Source: Pyrinomonadaceae bacterium
GTDB lineage: Bacteria; Acidobacteriota; Blastocatellia; Pyrinomonadales; Pyrinomonadaceae
Direction: 5' to 3'
Length of the DNA: 34,907 nt
Assembly: GCA_013812905.1 (NCBI GenBank)
Contig: JACCSP010000114.1
Span: 1-34,907, forward strand
Both the position numbers and the translations under genes were made by a program. The stretch's first letter is position 1. Every line of letters starts with the position of its first letter. Shown here one piece after another: positions 7,436-17,700 of this stretch. Below the pieces are notes generated by a model. It worked only from the letters and a program-made list of their open reading frames with translations. It was not told the DNA's origin and searched no databases.

Positions 7436-9173
7436 CGTTTAATGTTTTTGCAATAACCGCAACCGCGGCGTGATCCACCAAATAAACATCCGCCGCCGGC
7501 ACACCTCCAAGCGCAATCTGGAACGCAGGAGCAACTGTTTGTTTTAAGGCGGAGAGGAGAGCGTCGTTGCTGAAATAGCGTCGCCCTCGCGCGTCGATCA
7601 GAAAGTCGCCATCGCCTAATTGTTTCAGCGCCGCCGGATCCGAAAGCGAAATAAAAACCAGATCAGAGCGACCAACGCGCTCCGCGTAATACGCGGCCAG
7701 ACCAGGCGTTTCCGTCGCCGCGCTCGCTCCGGGTTTGGCGCGACTGGCAATCTCCGACATCACGTCCCGCATACTTGCGTCGTAGAACTCGTCGTGAGGA
7801 AAGAAAGAGCCCGCTTTGGCGATGCCGCCGCCGAGAACATTAGTGTAGAGCCGAAAGTACGGAGCCCCGCCCGCTGAGGCGGCGATTGAAAAGAGCACAA
7901 TTGACAGTGCCAGAGCCGGCCTGAGATAAACGAGGGCCCGTTCGCTTGAAAGCAGTAGTGCGAGTTGTTGCGCTATCCAACGGGCTACAAACTGCACCCC
8001 GACGGCCGCGGTGATTAATACAGCTGGCAACACGCTCGTAAAGTAACGTGTAAATTTCCCGCCCACGAACACGAAGCTCATGATCCAGACAAACAGCCAG
8101 AAGAGGACGAAGTAGCGCCCGTCGCCGAGCTTACGGCGGAAAAGCAAAGGTAAACCCGCCACGAATGCGACGACTGTCAGAACGGGGAGTTTGACCGCAA
8201 GGAAGACGACATACAGGTACCAGGGGGTACCCGCCAGCCAGTCAGTCATGCGGTGGCTATAAAGCGAGCCCATGAATTCATAACCGTCGTGCCCAATTCG
8301 TTTCTGTCCGGCGAAGATTCCCATTTCCCGCCATGTAGCCGGCAGCAGCGCGGTCGGGCTGAGCAGCAAAAACACCGAGCACATTATCAGGATCACGATC
8401 AGAAATTTTTTCTTGCCCAGCCGCCAACGGGTTTCCGGAATGGCCTGAAACATCCAGTAATAGCAAATACTGACCGTAATAAGTTGAGGAAGATATTTAG
8501 ACGCCATCATTGCCCCGAAGCAGGCTGCCGTGGCCCAGTAATATCGTTCCGGCCGGACGACAATCCCACCGCGGCTGCCGCGCTGGAGACCCGATTCAGA
8601 CTCCGCCACGCGTTGACCGCGCAACCAGAAAATGTTGGCCAGCAGGAAGAAGAAGAGCAGAAACGTGTCTTCTTTGGCAATGCGATTGAAACCGATCGCT
8701 TGGGGGTCAAAAGCCCAAAGCGCCGCGGCGAGCAACGCCACCTCCGCACCGAACAGCTCCGCGGCGAGCAGATAAATAAGAACTACGGTAAGCGCGCCAA
8801 AGATCGTGCTGGGTAGGCGCAGGGTCGTTTCCACAGGAAGATGTAAGGAGGAGTCTGGACCGGCGACGTTATTGTTCCACTTCTCGAAGACGAAGACGCT
8901 GGCCGTCTGCAGAGCCTTCATCAGCATCGGATGTTCGCCATTAGCTGCCGTTAATCCGTTTTGCCGGTAATCGGCAACCGCGTTGAGTTTGTTCAGTTCG
9001 TCTTCGCTGAGGCCTTCCGCGCTTAGGCCGGAAATGCGGAAACCCAAACCTGTCAGCACCAGCAAAGTGAGAGTTGCGATAACCAGCGTCCGACTGGCCA
9101 AAAGCACCCCTCTCTCGGCAAACAAATCCGGCCGCAGGCCCGCCGTAACTATTGCTTCCGCTTCCGCCGCCAA
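7413..9173 (-). CDS. GT-C membrane glycosyltransferase (GT39/PMT_2-like)
   Basis: 586-residue multi-pass inner-membrane protein. After a short cytosolic start and the first membrane helix comes a loop with SEDE (57-60), the acidic catalytic motif position of ArnT/PMT-type enzymes. NGEHPMLMKAL, RLPSTIFGAL and DPQAIGFNRIAKEDTFLLFFFLLANIFW follow, typical of the PMT_2 domain. About ten more hydrophobic segments follow, then a soluble periplasmic C-terminus. Such enzymes transfer sugar from a polyprenyl-phosphate donor; the acceptor is unknown. The start is TTG 9173, because a TAG lies in frame 15 nt upstream and AGGAG sits about 7 nt before the TTG. Its last residues come from a repeat element. 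Confidence 0.85.
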   Translation of the reverse strand: MAAEAEAIVTAGLRPDLFAERGVLLASRTLVIATLTLLVLTGLGFRISGLSAEGLSEDELNKLNAVADYRQNGLTAANGEHPMLMKALQTASVFVFEKWNNNVAGPDSSLHLPVETTLRLPSTIFGALTVVLIYLLAAELFGAEVALLAAALWAFDPQAIGFNRIAKEDTFLLFFFLLANIFWLRGQRVAESESGLQRGSRGGIVVRPERYYWATAACFGAMMASKYLPQLITVSICYYWMFQAIPETRWRLGKKKFLIVILIMCSVFLLLSPTALLPATWREMGIFAGQKRIGHDGYEFMGSLYSHRMTDWLAGTPWYLYVVFLAVKLPVLTVVAFVAGLPLLFRRKLGDGRYFVLFWLFVWIMSFVFVGGKFTRYFTSVLPAVLITAAVGVQFVARWIAQQLALLLSSERALVYLRPALALSIVLFSIAASAGGAPYFRLYTNVLGGGIAKAGSFFPHDEFYDASMRDVMSEIASRAKPGASAATETPGLAAYYAERVGRSDLVFISLSDPAALKQLGDGDFLIDARGRRYFSNDALLSALKQTVAPAFQIALGGVPAADVYLVDHAAVAVIAKTLNAQRSPKR

Positions 9174-9494
9174 ATCTACGCTCCTCTACGCCGCTGACAA
9201 GGTTGTCCAACAAAACCTGAAAGGTTAGCGTGAATGTTGGTGGCATGCAACCCACCGCGGCAGTAGCCCGACTGTTAAGAAGGGCTCCTCAAGGTGCCCC
9301 GAATTCATCGCACAGGCGTGTGGACTATAGAGCTGATCGGAGAGACTCCAATCAGGCGACGCAAACCCCCACTCGCTATCCATTCAAACTGGCCGAACCC
9401 TCCTTAACAGTCAGGCTTACTGCCCCCGGCGCGCTGCGCCTCAATCGCACATTTATTGCCAGTAGCTAATTTTCTAGACGCGACCGCCGGATGT
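9174..9494. other. Intergenic spacer carrying an inverted-repeat element
   Basis: There is no supported gene. The listed plus-strand ORFs (79 and 60 aa) are low-complexity shadows without a Shine-Dalgarno or recognisable domain. The only structure is the 9265-9417 inverted repeat. A run of eight A residues at 9495-9502 belongs to the C-terminal codons of the HXXEE gene. Confidence 0.5.
9265..9417. repeat. 153-bp element with 22-bp inverted ends
   Basis: AGCCCGACTGTTAAGAAGGG(ct) at 9265-9286 and the reverse complement of AACCCTCCTTAACAGTCAGG(ct) at 9396-9417 match at about 19 of 22 positions. The interior of about 110 bp has no ORF. It resembles a small MITE-like cassette in the divergent upstream region of the glycosyltransferase gene and the 3' side of the HXXEE gene. 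No flanking duplication was identified. Confidence 0.65.
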
Positions 9495-9992
9495 TTAAAA
9501 AAAATGCCCAGCCTTGCTCGTTATCAACTCGATGAAGCCATTGATTGCTATACCGAGAGCGACGCAGAGCCAGTACCTCGCTCCGCGCATTGTGGCCCTA
9601 AAACCCACGAGGGTGGCGATCCCCAGAGGGATCCATAACAGAATCGATGTAATCAATCCCGGAATATACTCCCTATGGGCCAAGCTTAGGATTGTGTGAT
9701 TGAGACCATTTACTAATACCACTGCGCCGAGGATGACAGTCAGCAGCTTAGGGGACTGCAGCCGGCGCGCCAGGATCATTCCCACTATCATCAGGGCCAA
9801 TCCGATAGCCTGAACCAGCAAGAATCGCGTTGGCGAAAGTTGAATACCTCTTTGTTTTAGAAGGAAGGCTGAATAGCCTTCGCCCCCCCAGAACTCTTCA
9901 GCGATGTGGAACAGATAGGTAATGGGAAACAGCCAGGACCAAAGAGTGGTGGATGTAATAGAAAATAGGTGGTTAACCTGGTCGGAAGTCAT
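9495..9992 (-). CDS. HXXEE-domain membrane protein
   Basis: 165 residues with four or five hydrophobic helices. The family-naming motif appears early as FHIAEEFWGG (His29, Glu32, Glu33), followed by a second conserved segment VLVNGLNHTILSL near 93. Proteins of this family (Pfam HXXEE) are small integral membrane proteins of unknown activity; the polar His/Glu set inside the membrane suggests metal or proton chemistry, which is inference. It begins at ATG 9992 without a clear Shine-Dalgarno. It lies upstream of nothing obvious on its strand, so it is probably monocistronic. Confidence 0.8.
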   Translation of the reverse strand: MTSDQVNHLFSITSTTLWSWLFPITYLFHIAEEFWGGEGYSAFLLKQRGIQLSPTRFLLVQAIGLALMIVGMILARRLQSPKLLTVILGAVVLVNGLNHTILSLAHREYIPGLITSILLWIPLGIATLVGFRATMRGARYWLCVALGIAINGFIELITSKAGHFF

Positions 9993-10385
9993 TTATTGGA
10001 CAGCAGGGGGCAGGATGGCTAAATTCGTGCTCTCAGTGTTATACCAGAGCGGCAACAGACATTGCACGAATCGATAATAATCTGCAGCAAGAGAAATAGT
10101 TGTTCGAGGAGATTCCCTTTCTTAGAGCGGCTTAACGGTGCGCTGTGTAAAAACTCTGGCGTTGACGCTACCCTTAGTTGAGCGCGGGTGAACCGCCCTT
10201 CCCGACCTGTGTGGTCCTGGAGTTGGATCGTTCCCGAATTTCCAAGCTCCTAAAGCCGGCGGAAGATCACTCGAGACCGAAAATCTCACAGGTTGGTAAG
10301 GAAGATTTATCTCCGCGAATTTGGTTGCAACAAGATTCATTGCTGATCTCTGCCGACGCACTGCTCCCGAAATTCAGAGAAGCCA
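9993..10385. other. Divergent spacer between HXXEE gene and permease
   Basis: No gene is supported. It contains a perfect 8-bp inverted repeat, ATTCGTGC (10023-10030) and GCACGAAT (10064-10071), and a weaker imperfect pair, cccgacctgtg (10201-10211) against cacaggttggtaagg (10287-10301), that resembles the arm sequence of the 5405-5604 element. Promoters for both flanking genes should lie here, but I cannot place them. Confidence 0.4.
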
Positions 10386-11738
10386 ATGGAAAGGTCTTCC
10401 TCCCCGCCGCCGCCGCGTTTAGTCAGCCGTCTGGGATTGTTTGATGCCACGATGATCGTAATGGGCGGAATCATCGGCTCAGGCATTTTTATTAATCCTT
10501 ACGTGGTGGCGCGACAGCTCAACACGACGTTCCTGATTTTAGGTGTTTGGGTTTTGGGCGGATTAATAGCGTTGGCCGCAGCCTTTATCTGGGCGGAATT
10601 GGCTGCCTTACGACCGGAGGTTGGGGGTCAATACGCTTATTTACGCGAGGCTTTTCACCCGTCAGTCGCATTTCTCTACGGCTGGGCCCTGATGCTGGTT
10701 ATTCAAACCGGCGGCATGGCGGCGGTGGCAGTTACGTTTGCTCGCTACTTCGTTGAACTAACCAGCCTGCCAGTCGCTGATTGGGTAGTCGCTGTCCTCG
10801 CGCTCGCCAGCCTAACTGTTGTCAATTGTCTCGGAGTTCGCTCGGGCAGCACGGTGCAGAGCGTGTTGATGGTCCTCAAGATCATCGCGATCATCGCGCT
10901 TATCGTTTGTGGCCTACTGCTCGCAGGGCCCTCTCGCGCACCGGTCACTCAGACGTCCGGCCTGTTGGGCCAACCCACTTCATTTGATCTGTTGACTGCG
11001 GTGGGAGCTGCCATGGTTCCGGTGCTTTTCGCGTATGGAGGCTGGCAGACAGCGAGCTTCGTTGCTAGTGAGATACGGGAACCAAAAAAAAATCTTCCGC
11101 GGGGTTTGATTATCGGCGTCACCGGAGTGGTGGTTCTTTATCTGGCCGTGAACTTCGTTTGTCTGCAGGTGCTCGGCACGTCAGGTCTGGCAGCGACCAC
11201 TACACCCGCCTCCGACATAATGCGACTGGCGCTGGGAGAGGCCGGCGCACGGGCGATTGCCGCAGGAATTGCCATCTCCACGCTTGGCTTTCTGAGTCAG
11301 GGAATGCTCACTGCACCACGCGTTTACTTTGCAATGGCCCAGGACGGCTTGTTCTTTAAGGCTTTGGGGCGACTCCATCCAAGGACACGCGTGCCGATTG
11401 TAGCCATAGCGCTCCAGGGGCTATTGGCCATAGTCATCGCTCTCTCGGGACGATATGAGCAGATTTTGAACTACGTAGTTTCGGTAGACTTCATCTTTTT
11501 CGGACTAACTGCGGCTTGTATCTTTGTGTTTCGCAAGCGAAAGGAAAATCGGGCTGATGCGAACGCGATTACGAGGGTGCCCGGACATCCGGTGTCTACA
11601 GCCCTGTTTGTTGTGATCTGTTGGCTAGTCGTGATTAATACGGTTTACAAGTACCCGGAGAATACGCTAATCGGCTTGGCGATCCTCTTCACTGGCATAC
11701 CCGCGTACTTCTTCTGGCGAGGGAGAACGATGGCATGA
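10386..11738 (+). CDS. APC-family amino-acid permease
   Basis: 450-residue inner-membrane transporter with about twelve helices. The first helix carries the family's substrate-binding unwound motif GGIIGSGIFINP (residues ~28-39), and the loop after helix 2 has WAELAALRPEVGGQYAYLREAF, typical of LAT-like/AdiC-like APC members. The later FAYGGWQTASFVASEIREPKKNLPRG is the usual conserved helix 6-7 loop. It starts at ATG 10386. Its TGA overlaps the ATG of the aminotransferase as ATGA, so the two are co-translated and probably handle the same amino acid. The substrate cannot be read from sequence. Confidence 0.92.
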   Translation: MERSSSPPPPRLVSRLGLFDATMIVMGGIIGSGIFINPYVVARQLNTTFLILGVWVLGGLIALAAAFIWAELAALRPEVGGQYAYLREAFHPSVAFLYGWALMLVIQTGGMAAVAVTFARYFVELTSLPVADWVVAVLALASLTVVNCLGVRSGSTVQSVLMVLKIIAIIALIVCGLLLAGPSRAPVTQTSGLLGQPTSFDLLTAVGAAMVPVLFAYGGWQTASFVASEIREPKKNLPRGLIIGVTGVVVLYLAVNFVCLQVLGTSGLAATTTPASDIMRLALGEAGARAIAAGIAISTLGFLSQGMLTAPRVYFAMAQDGLFFKALGRLHPRTRVPIVAIALQGLLAIVIALSGRYEQILNYVVSVDFIFFGLTAACIFVFRKRKENRADANAITRVPGHPVSTALFVVICWLVVINTVYKYPENTLIGLAILFTGIPAYFFWRGRTMA

Positions 11739-12829
11739 GCGGAACGCGGCAAGTGATGGGTTCCGAGTATATGCACTGGGCGAAGACGGGTTCGAGTTGC
11801 CGGTTTAATCTTGCCACCAGCGGCCTGGAAAATTTTCCTTTTGGCGATCTGGGTGCCCGCATCGAGGATCTGGATCTTACTCGAGCCGGCGGCTATGGCT
11901 ACGAGCCGCTGCAGCGGGCACTAGCTCGGAGATTGAATGTTAGCGTTGAGTCGGTCGTTGCGGCCATCGGCACTTCGTTGGCCAATCATCTGGCCATGGC
12001 TTACCTGGTAAAGGCTGGAGATGAGGTGCTGATCGAGCATCCTACCTACGAGCCCCTCCTGGCGTTGGCTGAATATCTCGGCGCTGAAGTAAAACGCTTC
12101 GACCGGCGCTTCGAAGAAGGTTTCGGAACTCTCCCGGATGAAATCGAACGGAAGATCAGCCCTCGGACTCGTCTGATCGTAATCACAAATCTTCACAATC
12201 CCTCGGGCGTTTTTACCGACGACGAAACACTTCGGCAGGTAGGCGCGATCGCCCGAAGTGTAAATGCGCGGGTGCTGGTTGATGAGGTTTATCTCGAAGC
12301 ACTGTTCGAAGTCCCCGTGCGCACCTGTTTCCACCTCGGAAACGAGTTCGTAGTTACTAGCAGTCTGACAAAGGCTTTCGGGCTTAGCGGACTGCGCTGT
12401 GGCTGGATCGTGGCCGAGCCGGACGTGGCCCGGGCCATCTGGCGACTAAACGACCTCTTTGGCGTGATGGCGGCTCACCCAGCGGAACGGTTGAGCGTTA
12501 TTGCCCTGGAGCAACTCGATCAAATTTCCGCGCGGGCGCGGACGCTCCTGCACACCAATCACCGGCTGGTTAACCAATTTCTCGATTCACGCGATGATCT
12601 TGAAGCCGTGAGACCGGAATTCGGTACGATCGTTTTTCCACGAGTGAGGCACGGGACAACCGAACAATTGATTGCTGTGCTTAGAACAAAATATGAAACT
12701 TCGGTTGTGCCGGGAAGTTTCTTTGAGATGCCCGCGCATTTTCGTTTGGGGTTTGCCGGCGTAACAGAAATGCTGGCCGCGGGATTAGACAGGTTGGGCT
12801 CCGCGTTAGATGAAGTTGCGAATAGCTGA
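11735..12829 (+). CDS. PLP-dependent aminotransferase, class I/II
   Basis: 364-residue fold-type I enzyme. Visible motifs are IGTSLANHLAMAYL (cofactor phosphate region), NLHNPSG (PLP ring contact), VDEVYLE (aspartate to pyridine N) and SLTKAFGLSGLRCGW with the Schiff-base lysine at 213. HFRLGFAG near the C-terminus carries the arginine that binds the substrate carboxylate. It is shorter than typical AspC, as in small MalY/HisC-like members. The four-base overlap with the permease gene implies import and transamination of one amino acid; which one is not determinable. ATG 11735 is set by the overlap; an in-frame ATG at 11756 is a weaker alternative. Confidence 0.9.
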   Translation: MSGTRQVMGSEYMHWAKTGSSCRFNLATSGLENFPFGDLGARIEDLDLTRAGGYGYEPLQRALARRLNVSVESVVAAIGTSLANHLAMAYLVKAGDEVLIEHPTYEPLLALAEYLGAEVKRFDRRFEEGFGTLPDEIERKISPRTRLIVITNLHNPSGVFTDDETLRQVGAIARSVNARVLVDEVYLEALFEVPVRTCFHLGNEFVVTSSLTKAFGLSGLRCGWIVAEPDVARAIWRLNDLFGVMAAHPAERLSVIALEQLDQISARARTLLHTNHRLVNQFLDSRDDLEAVRPEFGTIVFPRVRHGTTEQLIAVLRTKYETSVVPGSFFEMPAHFRLGFAGVTEMLAAGLDRLGSALDEVANS

Positions 12830-12865
12830 GGCCCAGAGTAGTGATTTCGCTAGTTACGCTCGGAA

Positions 12866-12929
12866 CGATCCACGAATACACACGAAATGCCATTAAGAAG
12901 ATTCCTGGTTCCTGTGATTTTGTGGATCG
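12866..12929. repeat. CCACGAA palindrome, copy A
   Basis: CGATCCACGAATACACA at 12866-12882 is complementary, with a few mismatches, to TGTGATTTTGTGGATCG at 12913-12929. It sits downstream of the aminotransferase and is one of five intergenic copies in this window. It may serve as a bidirectional transcript end between the converging aminotransferase and hemB genes. Confidence 0.7.
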
Positions 12930-13066
12930 CGATATCGGTCGAAGGTGCTCAACACCGATTCGCAACCTCGCACGCGTGACGTCCAGGGCAGACTGCGCAG
13001 AGAAATAGAACAGTCATACGCGCGAGCAATGCCCGACAGATTGTTTCATTGAGGCGTCTCCAAGAT

Positions 13067-13149
13067 AGTGGACAGTGTGCAGTGGACAGTGTGCAGTAGG
13101 CGGTGAATGGTTATTTCCACCACTGCCGACTGTTCACTGCCGACTGTTC
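13067..13149. repeat. Heptad-repeat hairpin overlapping the hemB stop
   Basis: The left arm is AGTGGAC and AGTGTGC alternating twice (13067-13094) plus diverged units. The right arm is ACTGCCG and ACTGTTC alternating twice (13122-13149). The arms are broadly complementary and form an imperfect hairpin. The right arm covers the last hemB codons (NSRQ, stop), so the repeat has become part of the gene. It has the same architecture as the argR-argG spacer. Confidence 0.75.
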
Positions 13150-14117
13150 CGCAATGCTTTGGTAGCTTCCCGGGCGTAGTAAGTCACAATGATGTCCGCA
13201 CCCGCGCGTTTGATGCTTGTTAAAGTCTCCATCATTACAGGTTGCTCATCGATCCAGCCCTTTTGAGCGGCGGCTTTTATCATCGAGTACTCGCCTGATA
13301 CGTGGTAGGCGGCTAGCGGCAGATCGAAACGATCGCGCACCGTTTTCAGAATATCCAAATAGACCGTAGCCGGTTTAACCATAAGGATATCAGCGCCCTC
13401 GGAGTAATCCAGCTCAGCTTCGCGAATTGCCTCTCGTGCGTTGGCCGAGTCCATCTGGTATGCGCGGCGATCGCCAAACCCCGGCGCGCTGTCGGCCGCC
13501 TCTCGAAACGGGCCGTAAAAAGCCGAGGCGAATTTCACCGCGTAGGACATGATGGCTACATTTTCGAAGCCTGCGCTATCCAGCGCTTCTCGTATGGCTC
13601 CCACCTGTCCATCCATCATTGCCGAGGGCGCCACGATGTCGGCGCCCGCTTCCGCCTGGCTCACCGCAGTGCGCGCCAGCAACTCCAGCGTTTCCTCATT
13701 CAAGACTTCGTTGTTGCGGACCACGCCGCAGTGCCCATGTGAAGTGTATTCGCAGAGACAGGTGTCGGCTATAACGATCATGTCTGGCACGGACTGACGA
13801 ATTGCGCGCAACGCCTGTTGCACGATTCCTTTATCAGCGTAAGCGCCGGATGCGGTTTCGTCTTTATCTTCGGGAAGGCCAAAAAGAATCACTCCGCTAA
13901 CACCTAAGTCGTAAGCGGCGGCGGTTTCCTTCTCAATTTCATCGACAGACAGGTTGTGCACACCAGGCATCGACCCAATCTCACGACGAACACTTTGGCC
14001 GGGACACGCAAACAACGGCAGAATAAGATCCTCTCGCGCCAGATGCGCCTCGCGCACAAGGCCGCGCAACGCGGGCGTTCGTCTTAGTCGTCGGGGGCGA
14101 TGGATTAGATTGGACAT
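13134..14117 (-). CDS. hemB: Delta-aminolevulinic acid dehydratase (porphobilinogen synthase)
   Basis: Cytosolic homo-oligomeric enzyme that condenses two 5-aminolevulinate molecules to porphobilinogen in tetrapyrrole synthesis. Its 327 residues are typical. The cysteine-rich metal site [14 protein letters not shown] near 118-131 marks the zinc-type enzyme. The two active-site lysines are in [15 protein letters not shown] (~195) and [12 protein letters not shown] (~247). ATG 14117 has no visible Shine-Dalgarno and lies 13 bp after the stop of the thioesterase gene, so the two are probably co-transcribed. The final four residues and stop are encoded by a heptad repeat, so the extreme C-terminus may differ from relatives. 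Confidence 0.97.
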   Translation of the reverse strand: MSNLIHRPRRLRRTPALRGLVREAHLAREDLILPLFACPGQSVRREIGSMPGVHNLSVDEIEKETAAAYDLGVSGVILFGLPEDKDETASGAYADKGIVQQALRAIRQSVPDMIVIADTCLCEYTSHGHCGVVRNNEVLNEETLELLARTAVSQAEAGADIVAPSAMMDGQVGAIREALDSAGFENVAIMSYAVKFASAFYGPFREAADSAPGFGDRRAYQMDSANAREAIREAELDYSEGADILMVKPATVYLDILKTVRDRFDLPLAAYHVSGEYSMIKAAAQKGWIDEQPVMMETLTSIKRAGADIIVTYYAREATKALRNSRQ

Positions 14118-14130
14118 TAACGATAACCAA

Positions 14131-14595
14131 CTACCACCTATGATACGCCGGATGACCAGGTTTCACTGCCACGAATATGCCGCGACAAGTGGCGCAGACT
14201 CTGTCATGAGCAACCAACTCACCTTCGACGATAACGCGATCGTCCGTTGATTCAGCTATGCGGGACACTAGTTGTACCGGTTTGTCTGACGGTGTAGGAC
14301 GAAGCAGCTTGACTGAGTACTCCGCTGTTACGGTGCAGGGCGGGTGGTCGAGACCTGCTTTTTTCATCAAATGCCAGGCGGCGATCCAGTTGCAGTGGCA
14401 GTCCAGCAGGGCACCGATAATGCCTCCGCTTAACATGCCAGTGAATGATTCATATTCCGGTTTCGGCTGCCACTCGGCCATCATTTCGTCTCCCGAGGGA
14501 AAGCTGCGGATCTGCAAGCCTTTTTCGTTTGCGGGCCCACAGCCGAAGCAAGCCAGTCGTGGTGCGTAAGTTTCCTGGATACTCTTTTCGGCCAT
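14131..14595 (-). CDS. Hotdog-fold thioesterase (PaaI-like)
   Basis: About 154 residues from ATG 14595 ([12 protein letters not shown]), preceded by AAGGA at good spacing. The ORF-track start at 14676 runs into a palindromic repeat and is unlikely. [17 protein letters not shown] near the start and [24 protein letters not shown] (the hotdog helix region) mark the PaaI/4HBT-like superfamily, which hydrolyses acyl-CoA thioesters. The family often uses Asp or Gly at the helix start; here the segment reads [13 protein letters not shown]. The substrate is unknown. It is directly upstream of hemB in the same direction. Confidence 0.82.
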   Translation of the reverse strand: MAEKSIQETYAPRLACFGCGPANEKGLQIRSFPSGDEMMAEWQPKPEYESFTGMLSGGIIGALLDCHCNWIAAWHLMKKAGLDHPPCTVTAEYSVKLLRPTPSDKPVQLVSRIAESTDDRVIVEGELVAHDRVCATCRGIFVAVKPGHPAYHRW

Positions 14596-14644
14596 CGGGA
14601 ATCCTTCTGAGTTTGAATCGCTAAAACAGCGATCAATGAAAATA

Positions 14645-14696
14645 CACGAATCAACACGAAGTCCGGTTGGTGACATTTCGTGGAATTTCGTGGATC
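14645..14696. repeat. CCACGAA palindrome, copy B
   Basis: CACGAATCAACACGAA at 14645-14660 pairs with TTCGTGGAATTTCGTGGATC at 14677-14696. It sits between the M14 peptidase and thioesterase genes, both on the minus strand, just upstream of the thioesterase start. Confidence 0.7.
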
Positions 14697-14751
14697 GTGC
14701 GACGTTACATTTGGTTTAGGTTGAGCCGTCAAGGCGCTCGGGCTTCGACCG

Positions 14752-17700
14752 CTACTTCACATCCAGTTTCCTGCCCGCGTTTAGATTATCAAAGTTCAAG
14801 ATCGCATTGAACACCAGGAAATAGCTGCCCTTGGTCTGACCGCGCCAGATCGGATTGTTTGAGAACAGCACGAAATGTCCCTGCCCGAAAGGCACATCGA
14901 CAACCATCGGATGCTGCGCAATCTCGTCACCGCCATCCAACAAACCTGAGACTAACAAATCCTTGTTGTCTGCATAGCGGAAGACAACTCGGGGACGCAT
15001 CGCCGGGGGAATAACATTAATGCCGTTGCGCCGTTGTTCGTCGGTTAAAGGCATCGCCTCCCACACTTCCGCGGTTGGCAGTTCCGGCGCCTCGACCGGG
15101 GGTCGGCCTTGGACCGTATCGGGATCATCAGGCGTACCCCGCCCCGTCATTCGTGCGCTCGCACGCGGGCGCCCGCCTCTGCCGCCGGCAAAATTGCTTA
15201 GGTTGAAAATAGGTCCGTTGAAGCAATAGATCGGGAGCGTGTCGCCATAGCCGTACGCTATCGGGCTGCTCGCATCGACAACCTTCGAGCGCAACACGAC
15301 CCCGATCGCTTTTAATTTCTGAGCTCGAGCAATGGAGATTCCCGGTGTGAAGCCGGCGCTGACGGCGAGATCGGCGGTGTCCATCACTCCGATAAAGAGT
15401 CCCCCATCTTGCGTAAACTTTTGGAGGTTCATAAGACCGGAATAACCCAGGCCCGGGCGCATATCATCCGTAGAATCGATCTTTCCGAGATTCGGAGTCA
15501 CAGCAGTGGTTTTCCATGGAAGGGGATTGCCCCACATCGGCATGCCACTGATGATGGCGCCCGCGCCGCGTCCCACCGGGCCAAAAATAATCACGTCATA
15601 CCTGCGTCTGAGCTCCGCATCTTTGGCCACATCCTGCGTACTGATGTAGGCGTAGGGAACTTCCAACTGGTCCAAAGCTAAACGCCACCAGCCTTCGTCC
15701 TGGGTGCTGAGCCACGTATGGAGCATCGCAACGCGCGGCGCCTTCACGGCATGACTCTTAACTGATGGAGCTGTATTAACCGCGTAGACTTGCAAACCTA
15801 GATCGGTCGCCGCTTTCTGAACATCAGAAACTGAGGCTTTACGAATGATGAATGAGCCCCGATTGAATTTTCGGCCAGCAGCGTCAAAAGCCTCCTCCGC
15901 TGCTTCCATGGCTACATCCTTCAATCGGTAACGGAACGTGACGAGACTGTTATCGGCGGAGTGTTTGATAAGATAGACCGAGCCGCTACCGTTTACTGCC
16001 GCCGGTGCCCGCACCTCGCCGGTAACGGGTTCCATGGCCGCCCCCAACGCTTTCATGTCTGTTACGCGCACAACCTGCACGTTTCCCAGTTCGCCCATGG
16101 TCCAGCCAGTGTCATCGTAAACATCCTGCTGTGGATCGTTTGGCGCCCAATACTGATGATCTAAAAGGGCATCGGCAATGCGGCTGTAAGGCTGATCCAT
16201 GCGCACGACGTAGCTGCCCGCAGGGAAGGTGCGGCGGTCCGTTTCCGTTTTTGGAGATGGGGTCGCTACTGCAATCGCCACTGGAGAGGGGCTCGCCGGG
16301 GCACGCGGCACCGCATCGGACGGAGTGGCAGTAGCTGCCGGTGTTGACTCCGCTTCGACCGGGGTGGTCGCAGTCGGCGCTGCGCCAGCTGCGGGAGACG
16401 TGGTTTTCTTCTTCGTCTTTAAAGTGACAGTGAAAGGCGCGGTGGCGCGATGAATCTCGCAGCCCTGCGCTTGCAGTGTGCGCAGCAGTTCTGCCTGATT
16501 GCCGAGACGCGGTTCGTCGCCGGGAAAGACATAAGCGTAGGGGCCCTCGTTCTTGGGCTTTTCGACTGACCTTTTGCTCTTCAGGTAGAAGTTTTTCAGA
16601 AAGAGCTTGTTGTTGTTGCTGAAATAATGGAGCGTGGTTAGCAGGGCAGTCTGTTGATAATTATTGTTGTTGCGTTGCGACCATTTTACTCGCGGCAGGG
16701 GCGGATTCTGGCGAAACCACGTGCGCGAATAATCGTCCGGGGAGAGTGTGCGCTCGATCGTATCCGCGCCGGCATTGCCAAACGTTTCGTAAAGCCGGCT
16801 GATCCCATTGTGAGTAGCAGCAATGAACATCAGATATCCAGGCGACCAGGTGTCGAAATTTCCGTGGGCAAACACGCCGGGCATGCCGAACTTGGTCATT
16901 TCCGAAACGTTGTTCCAGCCAATCATCTGCCATTCGTCGGTAAGAATCGGATCGACCCACGCGTTGTATGGGCCATCGCCGATTGTGTTGTCGTAGAGGT
17001 AGGGAACGGACTCATGCAGGTCGTGGATTACCTGCGCCTTCCAGTTCGTATACGTATTCAGCACGTTGCGTGTCAGCTTCAGGGAAAGACCGATGGCGTC
17101 GCGGTTATTGTCATGAGCCACGTAATGGCCCCAGTAAATGAGCGGTGGCCAGTTTGATTTGGGGTTCGCCAAATGCCAATTGTAGACATCCACCATGCGA
17201 TCGCGACCATCAGCCTCGACGACAGGCGTAATTAATGTGACCACGTTGTCACGAATCGTGCGCAGGTACGGGCTGTCGTCTACAGCAAGCCGGTAGGCCA
17301 GCTCCATGAGTGCTGTCGGCGAACCAGTTTCGCTCGAATGAATCGTGCCGGTTATGTAATAGATGGGAAACGACGCCGCGACGAGCCGATCAGCCTCATC
17401 ATCGTTCATGTTGATAGTGCGCGGGTCGGCAAGTTTGGCAAGCCTAGCGCGGTTCTCATCAAGCTTGTCCAGCAAACTCTCCGAAGCCACCGCCACCGCG
17501 ATCATCTCGCGCCCCTCTTCCGTAGTGCCAATTGAATAGACCTTAACGCGTGGGCTAGCCTTCTCCAGCATGCGCATGTAGCTATAAACTTCCGCGGCGT
17601 AGGGCAACTTTCCCGGCGCCCCGGCAACGTCTCCGAGAACTGCCTTCGGTGTCGGCACCTTCGGCGAGGCTGGGAGATAGTCGGTTAATGGAGAATTGAA

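Noticed and set aside
8253-8816. 187-codon plus-strand ORF
   Set aside because: Antisense shadow of the GT-C glycosyltransferase; no recognisable domain.
10185-10304. A further member of the 40-bp-arm cassette
   Set aside because: Only short pieces (gacctgtg, cacaggt) match; the similarity is too weak to call.
14596-14676. Longer start for the thioesterase
   Set aside because: The extension is repeat-derived; ATG 14595 has a good ribosome-binding site and begins the conserved domain.
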